Notes under the pieces: model-generated
The model's database searches: none
Told to the model about the DNA's origin: nothing
The model's input: only the letters and a program-made list of their open reading frames with translations
Program-made: the position numbers and the translations under genes
NCBI GenBank assembly: GCA_020249005.1
Contig: JADCGN010000025.1
Span: 1 to 21,338, forward strand
Length of the DNA: 21,338 bases
Origin: Alphaproteobacteria bacterium
GTDB lineage: Bacteria; Pseudomonadota; Alphaproteobacteria; UBA2136; UBA6156
Reading direction: 5' to 3'
Part shown: positions 1-7,849 of the stretch, in pieces
Layout: every line of letters starts with the position of its first letter
Position numbering within the stretch: position 1 is the stretch's first letter

Positions 1-924
1 GGTGCTCACCAACGGGTGGCGTACCACGTCGCCTTCCTTAAACTTCACCACCTCAATGCCGCGCAGGCCTTCCAAAGTGTCGAGCGCATCCTTCAACCCG
101 TTGCGTACCCCGCGCGGCAAGTCGCTTTGGCTGAGGTCGCCCGTCACGAACATCCGGCTGCCTTCGCCCAAGCGGGTCAGGAACAGCTTCATTTGGCTCG
201 GCGTGGTGTTCTGCGCTTCATCCAGCAACAGCACACAGTCACTCATGGTGCGGCCGCGCATGTAGGCCAAGGGAGCAATTTCGATCTGCCCGCCCTCGCG
301 CAACTTCTGCCATTTTTCCCGCCCCAAGGTGTCATCCAACGCATCGAACAGGGGGCGCAGGTACGGGTCGATTTTCTCTTCGAACGTGCCGGGCAGAAAG
401 CCAAGCTTTTCGCCGGCTTCCACCACCGGACGGGTTAAGACAATCTTCTTCACCTGGCGGCTGGTTAAAAGCTGCACCGCCTGGGCCGCCGCCATGAAGG
501 TTTTGCCCGTCCCCGCCGGGCCCACCCCAAACACCAAGGGCGCACTCTGCAACGCGGCAATGTACTTGGCCTGCACCACGCTGCGCGGCTGCACTTTCAG
601 CAGCGGGGTCGCGATGGTCTTGCCGTTCAGCACATCGGCGGGTCGCATGCTCACATCCAGCAACCCGCCCGCCACCCGCAGCGCCGCCTCCACCTGGGCC
701 GGGGAAAGGCTCTGCCCGGCTTCCAGCAACGCGTAGAGGTCTTCCAGCACATGCTTGGCTTGCAGGCCTTGGTCGGCCGGGCCGAAAATCGCCAGCTGGT
801 TGCCGCGCGCCACCAGCTGCACGCCCAAGGTATCTTCAATCAGCTGCAGATTGGCATCCTGGCGCCCGCACAGCTCGGCCACCAGTTTGTTATCGGGAAA
901 GGTCAGTTGCAGGGGGGTGCTCAT
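1..924 (-). CDS. phoH: PhoH family P-loop ATPase, 3' end beyond window
   Basis: The 308 visible residues from the ATG at 924 read as PhoH. An N-terminal region (about 1-110) is followed by the PhoH motor domain, with Walker A GPAGTGKT at 135-142, Walker B LLLDEAQN at 232-239 and the TGDxSQxDLP motif at about 261-270. The C-terminal end lies outside the window. PhoH proteins are cytoplasmic ATPases linked to RNA metabolism and are often next to ybeY. The start is set by the dsbB stop: TAA at 927-925 is followed immediately by this ATG, so the two genes abut with no gap and are probably translationally coupled. In many alphaproteobacteria phoH follows miaB; here miaB is about 18 kb away, so that neighbourhood is broken. 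The family call is secure; the exact role is not established for this protein. Confidence 0.95.
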   Translation of the reverse strand, partial: MSTPLQLTFPDNKLVAELCGRQDANLQLIEDTLGVQLVARGNQLAIFGPADQGLQAKHVLEDLYALLEAGQSLSPAQVEAALRVAGGLLDVSMRPADVLNGKTIATPLLKVQPRSVVQAKYIAALQSAPLVFGVGPAGTGKTFMAAAQAVQLLTSRQVKKIVLTRPVVEAGEKLGFLPGTFEEKIDPYLRPLFDALDDTLGREKWQKLREGGQIEIAPLAYMRGRTMSDCVLLLDEAQNTTPSQMKLFLTRLGEGSRMFVTGDLSQSDLPRGVRNGLKDALDTLEGLRGIEVVKFKEGDVVRHPLVST

Positions 925-1431
925 TTAGCGCGACTTTAGCAGAAGAACCCCCGCGCCGCCAAGCGCCAACAGCATGGCTGGCAGGTTCCAGGCCGCCAGG
1001 CTAAAGCCCAACAGCCGGAAGGTTTCCAAGTCGCACGGAATCACGTGGGTGGTGGCCATCGCGCTGAGCAAATCAGCCCCCGCCACCAGCACTTGGTCTT
1101 CGCCCGCACAACTGGGCGGGTACGGCAACCAGCCTTGTTGCGCCGCCACCTGCCAGGCCGCTACGCCCAAGCCCGCCGTTGCCGCCGCTACCACGCCCGC
1201 CGCCCCGATTCGGGGGCGGTTGGCCCAATAGCCCAGCGCCGCGCAACCGGCGATCGCCGCATGCGCGTAGCGCTGCCACCAGCACATCGGGCAAGGCAGC
1301 ACCCCAAAGCCGTATTCCAGCATAAACCCACTGGCCAGCAAGCCAAACCCTAAGAACCCCAAGCCAGCCAACCACGTCCGCGGTGCTACATTTTGCATGG
1401 CCCGATTAAACCTTAAGCCCCAACTTTCCAC
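925..1431 (-). CDS. dsbB: Disulfide bond formation protein B
   Basis: A 168-residue inner-membrane protein with about four hydrophobic segments (roughly 20-40, 56-70, 76-97 and 140-165). The first periplasmic pair is PCPMC (Cys47, Cys50) followed by the WWQRY motif. The second pair is Cys108 and Cys133, the latter in a PCD motif. This is the layout of DsbB, which reoxidises DsbA and passes electrons to quinone. An alternative start is Met12 at 1398. I keep the longer form because no clear ribosome binding site separates them. The gene is divergent from flhA (62-base gap) and ends exactly where phoH begins. No dsbA is visible nearby. Confidence 0.92.
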   Translation of the reverse strand: MESWGLRFNRAMQNVAPRTWLAGLGFLGFGLLASGFMLEYGFGVLPCPMCWWQRYAHAAIAGCAALGYWANRPRIGAAGVVAAATAGLGVAAWQVAAQQGWLPYPPSCAGEDQVLVAGADLLSAMATTHVIPCDLETFRLLGFSLAAWNLPAMLLALGGAGVLLLKSR

Positions 1432-1493
1432 AACCCCTAGGCAAGCATCTCACCCCGCCGTACCGTAGCGCCAGAGAGAGCAACAACAAGAGC

Positions 1494-3584
1494 ATGGATT
1501 TCGCCGCCATCCTGCGCAACGCGCGCCAGCAAGACGTGCTGCTGGCGTTGGGCGTGATTGCCCTGATTGTGCTGTTCTTCGTGCCGTTGCCGGGTTTCTT
1601 GTTGGATATTCTGATCGCCGCCAACATCGCCATTTCGCTGCTGGTGTTACTGACCGTGCTGTTCGTGCGCCGGGCGCTGGAGTTTACCGCCTTTCCGATG
1701 CTGCTGTTGGTCACCACCACCTTCCGCCTGGCGCTGAACGTGGCCAGTACCCGCCTGATTTTAGAAAGCGGGCACACCGGCAGCGCCGCAGCCGGGCACA
1801 TCATCGAAGCCTTCGGTAGTGTGATCATGGGCGGTAACTTTGTGGTGGGGCTGGTGCTGTTCACCATCCTGATCATCGTTAACTTCATGGTCATCACCAA
1901 GGGTTCGGGGCGGATCGCCGAAGTGGCCGCCCGCTTTACCTTGGATAGCCTGCCCGGCAAGCAGATGGCGATCGATGCCGATCTCAACGCCGGGCTGATT
2001 AAGGAAGATGAAGCCCGCCAACGCCGCAAGGATTTGGAGCAGGAAACCGGCTTCTATGGGGCGATGGACGGGGCCAGCAAATTCGTGCGCGGCGATGCGA
2101 TTGCCGGCCTCATCATCACCTTCATCAACGTGGCGGTGGGGATTACGGTGGGCGTGCTGATGCACGACATGGGCGCGGGCGAAGCCGCCAGCCGCTATGT
2201 GCTGCTGACCGTGGGCGATGGCCTGGTGGCTTACATTCCGGCGCTCACCATTTCCATCGCTGCCGGTATGTTGGTGGCCAAAAGCGGCACCGACGACGTG
2301 GCCGGCACTGCCCTGTTCAAGCAGCTGGGCGCCAGCCCCCGTACGCTGTACGTGGCGGCGGGCTTGCTGTTCTTTATTTCTCTGTTGCCCGATATGCCCA
2401 AAACCCCGTTCTGGATTTTGGGCGGAGCCTTGGGCTTTGCCGCCTGGGCCACCCAGCAGGGCCTGCTGAAAAAACTGCTGGCCGAACAGACCGCGGCCGC
2501 CCAGGCCGCCGCCCAAGACCAACCCACCACCCCGCCCGAGCAACCCATCGCCAGCCTGCTGCATGTGGATACGTTGCGGCTGGAGCTGGGTTACGGCTTG
2601 CTGGGGCTGGTGGATGAAAGCAAGGGCGGGCGCCTGACCGAGCAAATCAAGGCCACGCGCCGCCAGTTGGCGCGCGAGCTGGGCTTCGTCATTCCCTCGG
2701 TGCGCATTCAGGATAACCTGCAGCTGAAGCCCGGCGACTACGCCATCTACATCAAGGAAACCAAGGCTGGCGGCGGCACGCTGGAGCCCGGCCAGCTGCT
2801 GGCGATGGACCCAACGGGCGGCACCCTGCCGCCGCTGGATGGCCGCGACACCACCGAGCCCACCTTCGGCCTCCCCGCCAAATGGATTGCCGAGCCGCTG
2901 CGCGAAACCGCGCAATTCAACGGCTATACGGTGGTGGATAACGCCAACGTGGTGGTGACGCACCTAACCGAAGTGGTGAAGGATAATCTGCCCGACCTGT
3001 TGACCCGCACCGAGCTGGACAAACTGCTCGATGAGGCCAAGGGCACCCACGGCAAGCTGATTGACGAACTGATCCCCGACAAGCTCGGCAAGCCGATTCT
3101 GCAAAAGGTGCTGCAAAATCTGCTGCGCGAACGGGTGAGCATCCGCGACCTGCCCACCATTTTGGAAGCCTTAAGCGAAGTGGTGCCCGGCCAGCGCAAC
3201 CTCACCCTGCTAACCGAGCACGTGCGCACCCGCCTGGCCCGCCAGCTGACCCACCAACACCTGGGGTTGGATGGCGTGCTGCCCATCGTGGCGCTCTCGC
3301 CCGCCTGGGAAAAGGAATTCACCGACGCAATCGTGAGCGTGGACAAAGACGGCCACGAACGCCAACTGGCGATGGCGCCGGATAAAATCCAGGCCTTCCT
3401 GCGCGCCGCCAACGACACCTTCACCAAGCAGTTTAATGCAGGCTTAAGCCCCATCCTGCTCACCTCGCCCACCACCCGCCCGTTTGCCCGCCTGCTGGTG
3501 GAACGCACGCTGCCCAGCGTGCCCGTGCTGGCCCAAACCGAAATTGCTCCCAAAGCCAAGCTGAAGACCGTGGCGCTGGTGTAG
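1494..3584 (+). CDS. flhA: Flagellar biosynthesis protein FlhA
   Basis: A 696-residue protein of normal FlhA length. The N-terminal membrane half (to about residue 330) carries the conserved FHIPEP-family block: TTTFRLALNVASTRLIL at about 74-90, the long cytoplasmic loop with KQMAIDADLNAG at about 156-167, and the GDGLVAYIPALTISIAAGM stretch. The soluble half from about residue 345 contains the expected conserved segments, including LTEVVKDNL. FlhA is the export-gate component that binds chaperone-substrate complexes under the flagellar MS ring. It opens a plus-strand run with the FliK-like gene (29 bases downstream) and cheR. No fliR or flhB follows; flhB sits about 12 kb away. A purine-rich stretch just upstream of the ATG may serve as the ribosome binding site. 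It ends in TAG. Confidence 0.97.
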   Translation: MDFAAILRNARQQDVLLALGVIALIVLFFVPLPGFLLDILIAANIAISLLVLLTVLFVRRALEFTAFPMLLLVTTTFRLALNVASTRLILESGHTGSAAAGHIIEAFGSVIMGGNFVVGLVLFTILIIVNFMVITKGSGRIAEVAARFTLDSLPGKQMAIDADLNAGLIKEDEARQRRKDLEQETGFYGAMDGASKFVRGDAIAGLIITFINVAVGITVGVLMHDMGAGEAASRYVLLTVGDGLVAYIPALTISIAAGMLVAKSGTDDVAGTALFKQLGASPRTLYVAAGLLFFISLLPDMPKTPFWILGGALGFAAWATQQGLLKKLLAEQTAAAQAAAQDQPTTPPEQPIASLLHVDTLRLELGYGLLGLVDESKGGRLTEQIKATRRQLARELGFVIPSVRIQDNLQLKPGDYAIYIKETKAGGGTLEPGQLLAMDPTGGTLPPLDGRDTTEPTFGLPAKWIAEPLRETAQFNGYTVVDNANVVVTHLTEVVKDNLPDLLTRTELDKLLDEAKGTHGKLIDELIPDKLGKPILQKVLQNLLRERVSIRDLPTILEALSEVVPGQRNLTLLTEHVRTRLARQLTHQHLGLDGVLPIVALSPAWEKEFTDAIVSVDKDGHERQLAMAPDKIQAFLRAANDTFTKQFNAGLSPILLTSPTTRPFARLLVERTLPSVPVLAQTEIAPKAKLKTVALV

Positions 3585-3616
3585 CCCCGCGCGGCAAAAC
3601 CTTCTAAGCTGCCGTG

Positions 3617-5812
3617 ATGGCTCTCACCCCCCTCACCCGCCTGCAGGCGGCGCCGTTGCCCAGCGCGTTGCCGCCGCTGAACCTGAGTTTGGCGCCCACC
3701 GAGGCCGAGACGCTCGCGGCGCAATTCCGCCCCTTGCCGCCCGCAGCGGCCGGCACGGCAACGCCCACGGTAGCCGCTACGGTGGTGGGCAGCACCCCCT
3801 TGCCCGCCCGCGAAGGTGGCGGTGTGCAGCTGACCTTGCAGCTGCCCGATGGGCAGACGCTCACGGCCCGCAGCGCCAGCCCGGTGCCGCTGGGCAGCGT
3901 GGTGCAACTGCTGCCGCCCAACGCCGCCACATCCGGCAACGTCAGCACCCCGCTGGGCACGCCTGCCACCGCCAGCGCCGTGCTGGTGCGCGCGGTGGTG
4001 CAGCCGCCCACCGCGGCGGTGAGTGCCCCACCTGCCACCCCACCTGCCGTGCCATCTCCCACGCTTCCCACCTTGCAACTCACCAACCCCAGCCCGCTGC
4101 TGGCGCCGCTGGTGGTGTACCCGGCCAGTACCGCACTCCCCGGGCCGTTACCGCTTCAACTGCCGCAACCGTTGCCCACCGCCTGGGCCAACCAACCGCT
4201 CACTCTCACCCTACAAACCCCCACCCAAGGCGTGCTGCAGCCAGCGATCCCTGCGAACCTTGAGTCTTCCATTCCGCCGCCACCACGGCCGCAACCGATA
4301 CCCGTCCAGCTGACTAGCGATCTTTCCTTGCCTTTACGCACACCCATCGCGATGACTATTCCAGATATGCAAAGTTTGATTCGTGAAAACGTTACGCAGC
4401 TCACCAATCCGCAAACTTCTACCACCACGTTGGCTTTCGTCCTACCAAGTCAATCCTTACCGCAGGCAACCCTCACCCGCACCGTCACTCTCCCCCAACC
4501 GGCCGCCACGCCCAGCCCCTTGCTGCAAGCCTTGCGGCTGCTGATCCCCGCCGATACCCCGTCCGGCGTGCAAATGGCCCGGGTGCTCCCCGCCGCGCCG
4601 CAAACACCCCCCGGCCTGCAACCCGTGTTGTTGGCCAGCGGTCAACAGGCCCAATTGGAAGTGGTGGAGCCTCTGCCCACGCCGGCCGCGTCTCGTCCCG
4701 CCAACCTCGCGGCTACACTCTCCCCACCCCCGGCCTTGAGCCCCGCTACCCTGGCTGGTACAGTGCTGCGTGTGAACATCCCCACCGTAGGCGGCCCCGC
4801 CCAAATTCTGCAGCTGCACAGCCACCAACCGCAGCTGCTGCCGTCCAATCCGGGCCAGACCGCCGCCGCCGTGGCCCCGCCGCAAACCCCCCAGGCGGTG
4901 CTGCCACCCGGCAGCGTGGTGGTGGGTACGATTACCGGCCAAAATGCCCAAGGCCAGCCGCTGCTCACCCTCGCCACACCGGCAGCCTTGGCGGGGCAAA
5001 CCTTTGCCCTAAGCCTGGCCGAAGGCCAAACCAGCACGCCGTTGGCCGCCACGCTGGTGGTGGGCGCCCGGGTGCAGGTGCAAGTCAGCAGCAACGGGGC
5101 GGCCCAACTGCTGAGCCTGGAACTCCCCAGTGCCGCCGCCCGGGCCACCACCGTGGCCACCCTAGGCAGCCGCTGGGACACACTCAGCCAAACCTTCGCG
5201 CTGCTGCAAAACACCAACCCCACGGCCGCCGCCCAAGCCCGCGCCAACCTGCCTGCGTTGGCCAACCTGCTGCCGGGTTTGATGCGGGTGCTGGAAGGGA
5301 TTCGCACACAAGACCCAGCCAAGCTGCTGGGGCCCGAAGCCGCGCGGCTGGCCAGCGCGTTGGGGCCCGACCTCACCCCGGACCTGCAGCAACTGGCCCA
5401 ACTGCTGGCCAAACCCGCGGAAGACCCCACCCAATGGCGCGGCTTCATCATACCTTACCTGGAACACCCCGATGGCCAACCACAGCAAGGCAGTTTCTTC
5501 TTTCGCCGCGACACCGAAGACGACCCGCGCGGCTCTAGCAGCACCCGCTTTGTGGCGGAATTAACCCTCAGCCAGCTGGGGCCCGTGCAGCTGGATGGGC
5601 TGGTCACCTACCCGGAAATTTGGCTGAAGCTGCGCCTGCAGCGTACCCCACCGGCCGGGTTCGCCGAAGGGTTGCAGGCCGTGGTGGCGCCGTTGCTGGC
5701 CGGGCTGCAGCTCACGGGCGGCATCAGCACCGAAACCGTCGGCACCTTCCCCATCAACCCAGCGGCGGCACTGCGCAGTGCCGCCGAAACAGCGGTCGGC
5801 ATCTCCTCCTAA
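3617..5812 (+). CDS. Pro/Ala/Thr-rich FliK-like hook-length control candidate
   Basis: A 731-residue protein; a GTG at 3614 is directly followed by the ATG at 3617, which I prefer. Residues 1 to about 600 are low complexity (Pro, Ala, Thr, Leu, Gln). They include two stretches resembling the small beta modules of FliK-type proteins, near residues 70-100 (GGVQLTLQLPDGQ) and 430-490 (VVVGTITGQNAQGQ). The folded C-terminus (about 610-725) has FVAELTLSQLGPVQLDGLV, which recalls the LxLxPxxLGxVxV core of the FliK C-terminal domain. FliK measures hook length and flips FlhB specificity, and the flhA neighbour supports this. The similarity is weak and read by eye, so it could be an unrelated Pro-rich flagellar protein. 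A stretch near 4240-4470 has different composition. It is followed by a 123-base gap before cheR. Confidence 0.55.
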   Translation: MALTPLTRLQAAPLPSALPPLNLSLAPTEAETLAAQFRPLPPAAAGTATPTVAATVVGSTPLPAREGGGVQLTLQLPDGQTLTARSASPVPLGSVVQLLPPNAATSGNVSTPLGTPATASAVLVRAVVQPPTAAVSAPPATPPAVPSPTLPTLQLTNPSPLLAPLVVYPASTALPGPLPLQLPQPLPTAWANQPLTLTLQTPTQGVLQPAIPANLESSIPPPPRPQPIPVQLTSDLSLPLRTPIAMTIPDMQSLIRENVTQLTNPQTSTTTLAFVLPSQSLPQATLTRTVTLPQPAATPSPLLQALRLLIPADTPSGVQMARVLPAAPQTPPGLQPVLLASGQQAQLEVVEPLPTPAASRPANLAATLSPPPALSPATLAGTVLRVNIPTVGGPAQILQLHSHQPQLLPSNPGQTAAAVAPPQTPQAVLPPGSVVVGTITGQNAQGQPLLTLATPAALAGQTFALSLAEGQTSTPLAATLVVGARVQVQVSSNGAAQLLSLELPSAAARATTVATLGSRWDTLSQTFALLQNTNPTAAAQARANLPALANLLPGLMRVLEGIRTQDPAKLLGPEAARLASALGPDLTPDLQQLAQLLAKPAEDPTQWRGFIIPYLEHPDGQPQQGSFFFRRDTEDDPRGSSSTRFVAELTLSQLGPVQLDGLVTYPEIWLKLRLQRTPPAGFAEGLQAVVAPLLAGLQLTGGISTETVGTFPINPAAALRSAAETAVGISS

Positions 5813-5836
5813 ACATCACACCATCGGGCGGTTGGC

Positions 5837-5916
5837 GGGCACACTTCTGCCACAGGCGATGCCAGCAAAGGCACAAGGGCGCTTGCCCAGCGCCATCCCC
5901 GCCCGCTAGTGTGCCC
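5837..5916 (+). promoter_or_regulatory. Inverted repeats in the cheR leader
   Basis: The gap between the FliK-like gene and cheR (5813-5935) contains a perfect 9-base inverted repeat, GGGCACACT at 5837-5845 and AGTGTGCCC at 5908-5916. Inside it is a 6-bp hairpin, GGCGCT (5878-5883) with AGCGCC (5889-5894). TGTGCC at 5910-5915 can alternatively pair with GGCACA at 5870-5875. Only one of the two long pairings can form at a time, which is attenuator-like. There is no U-tract after the hairpin, so a plain intrinsic terminator is unlikely. GC-rich DNA yields such repeats by chance, so this is tentative. Confidence 0.3.
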
Positions 5917-5935
5917 CGTAACAATACCCAACAAT

Positions 5936-7054
5936 ATGAGCAGCAGTTCCACCATTCCGCCACGGCCCACCACCCCTGCCCCCGGCACGGGCAGCGACGG
6001 CATTGGCCCGAGCCCGGTGGCCAAGCCACTCAACCCCAACTCGCCCTTTGCCCCCCGCCCTGTCGCCACGCCACCGCGGCAGCCGGTCTCGCTGGCGGCG
6101 GCAATTCAACCCGCCAAGCCGGCAGCCCCTGGAGCACCCGCCACGGCGGCGACCCCCGCAGCCGCCGGTGGCTTGGCCAGCAGCCGCCCCACCCTCACCC
6201 CGGCGCAATTCACCTTCTTTGAAAAGCTGATTTACGAACTCTCGGGGATGCGTTTTGAAGCCAACAAGAGCTACTTCCTGGCCAGCAAGATCGACCTACG
6301 GATACAAGCCCTGGGGCTGAAGGATTTTGACGCCTACATGGCCTACCTCAACACCCCCACCGGGCGTACCGAATACGGCCATTTGGTGGATGAGGTCAGC
6401 ATCAACGAAACGTTTTTCTACCGCCACGAGCCACAACTGCAGGCCTTCCGTGAACATCTGTTGCTGCCGTTGGCCCAAGCCCGGCGCACCCAGGGGCAGA
6501 AGAACTTGCGCATCTGGAGCGCCGCCAGCAGCACCGGCGATGAGCTGTACACCCTGGCGCTGATGCTGCGCGACAGCGGCCTGTGGGGCAAGGATTTAAG
6601 TTGGGATCTGGTCGGCACCGACATCTGCCACGATGCATTGGAAAAGGCCCGCAACGGGGTTTACCGCCGCTATAACATCCGCAACATCCCGCCCGCCTTG
6701 CTGCAAAGTTATTTTACGCACGACCCCTTAAGTGCCGGCGGCGAAACCTGGCAACTGAAGGCCGAAATCCGCAGCAGCTGCAAATTTCAGGAAGGCAACC
6801 TGATGGACAATGCCCGCTGCGCCGCGCTGGGCCGGTTCGACTTCATCTTCTGCCGCAACGTGCTGATCTACTTTGATGAGCCCAGCAAGGAAAAGGCGGT
6901 GCAGCATCTGGCCAACAACCTCACCGAGGATGGCTATGTGTTGCTCGGGCACAGCGAAAACATCTACTCCCAGCGCCACATTCTGCGCCCGGTGAAAGAA
7001 TACGCCGCCGCGATCGCCTACCAAAAGGCGCCGCCCGGCACACCCAAACTGTAG
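5936..7054 (+). CDS. cheR: Chemotaxis protein methyltransferase CheR
   Basis: A 372-residue protein from the ATG at 5936 (an in-frame GTG at 5909 is less likely). Residues 1-85 are a Pro/Ala-rich linker. The CheR domain fills 90-365. It starts with the helical N-domain (FEKLIYELSG), then TFFYR at 159-163, the SAM-binding IWSAASSTGDE at 193-203, GTDI at 227-230 and FIFCRNVLIYF at 303-313. CheR methylates glutamates of chemoreceptors in the cytoplasm using S-adenosylmethionine. The usual STGEEPYS is STGDELYT here, a mild variant. No cheB, cheA or receptor gene is in the window, so it rides with flagellar genes rather than a full che cluster. It converges on the molybdopterin oxidoreductase gene with a three-base gap and ends in TAG. 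Confidence 0.92.
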   Translation: MSSSSTIPPRPTTPAPGTGSDGIGPSPVAKPLNPNSPFAPRPVATPPRQPVSLAAAIQPAKPAAPGAPATAATPAAAGGLASSRPTLTPAQFTFFEKLIYELSGMRFEANKSYFLASKIDLRIQALGLKDFDAYMAYLNTPTGRTEYGHLVDEVSINETFFYRHEPQLQAFREHLLLPLAQARRTQGQKNLRIWSAASSTGDELYTLALMLRDSGLWGKDLSWDLVGTDICHDALEKARNGVYRRYNIRNIPPALLQSYFTHDPLSAGGETWQLKAEIRSSCKFQEGNLMDNARCAALGRFDFIFCRNVLIYFDEPSKEKAVQHLANNLTEDGYVLLGHSENIYSQRHILRPVKEYAAAIAYQKAPPGTPKL

Positions 7055-7057
7055 CCG

Positions 7058-7849
7058 TTAAGAACCACTAAACCAATTGTAGCCTTGATCTTCCCAATAC
7101 CCGCCGGGGTAACGGTTGGTGGCGGTGATGGCCATGATGTGCTTGGGGTTCTTAAACCCCAATTTGGTGGGGATCCGCAGCTTCAGCGGGTAGCCATCGG
7201 CGGGTGGCAGCGGCTGCAAGGTTGGCCCGGTGGTGAGCGCCAGCAGGGTTTGCGGATGCAGCGCGGTGGGCATATCGATGCTGGTATAGTAATCATCGGC
7301 GCAGACAAACCCCACATACTTGGCCGTCAGGTCGGCGCCGATCCGTTCCAGAAAATGGGCAAAGCGCACCCCACCCCACTGACCGATGGCACTCCAGCCC
7401 TCCACACAAATATGCCGCGTGATTTGGCTTTCTTGCGGCAGCGCACGCAAGTCGCTCAGCCGCCACGCGCGGCGGTCGCGCACCAGGCCGCTGACCTCTA
7501 AGGCGTAGGTGCTGCCATCCACCACAGGCACGTCTTCGATGCCGTAATACGCATTAAAGGGAAACGGCTCGGTTAAATCGTTCAGCGTGTAGGTGGGGGC
7601 CAGTTTGGTGGGGTCAAACAATTTGGCCTGAGCATGGTCATTGAAGCGCGACATCGCTTGCAGCAGCGGGGTGACGGTGCCGGTGTGGCTTAACGTCACG
7701 CCGGTCAGCAGCGACAGCCCCCCCAGCGACAGCAACTGTTTGGCAAACACCCGGCGGCTGGCATCGTCTAGGGGGGCGGTGGCCGCCTGGATAATCTCCT
7801 TCGGCGTCGCGTTTAACCCCAGCGGTGACGGACGCTTACGAACGGGCAT
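7058..7849 (-). CDS. Tat-exported molybdopterin-dependent oxidoreductase (MsrP/YedY-like)
   Basis: A 263-residue protein of the sulfite-oxidase fold. The ATG at 7849 is chosen because AAAAGGAGG sits just upstream and a twin-arginine motif SRRVFAK (31-37) followed by a hydrophobic stretch (38-55) comes after a long 30-residue n-region. Cys148 in RHICVEGWSAIGQWGG is the expected molybdenum ligand. The C-terminus has GYPLKLRIPTKLGFKNPK, typical of the domain. The protein should act in the periplasm, receiving or giving electrons through the cytochrome b encoded upstream. The pairing resembles MsrP/MsrQ in logic, but the partner is a cytochrome b561-type protein, so the substrate is unknown. Its start overlaps the last 14 bases of that gene, so the amber codon there may lower its expression by polarity. 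Confidence 0.85.
   Translation of the reverse strand: MPVRKRPSPLGLNATPKEIIQAATAPLDDASRRVFAKQLLSLGGLSLLTGVTLSHTGTVTPLLQAMSRFNDHAQAKLFDPTKLAPTYTLNDLTEPFPFNAYYGIEDVPVVDGSTYALEVSGLVRDRRAWRLSDLRALPQESQITRHICVEGWSAIGQWGGVRFAHFLERIGADLTAKYVGFVCADDYYTSIDMPTALHPQTLLALTTGPTLQPLPPADGYPLKLRIPTKLGFKNPKHIMAITATNRYPGGYWEDQGYNWFSGS

Noticed and set aside
1761..4078. Long minus-strand ORFs (about 400 and 384 codons) antisense to flhA and the FliK-like gene
   Set aside because: They are Gly/Arg/His/Gln-rich shadow frames of GC-rich coding DNA with no motifs, and lie opposite confident genes.
5870..5935. Intrinsic terminator before cheR
   Set aside because: The hairpin at 5878-5894 is followed by a C-rich stretch, not a T-run.
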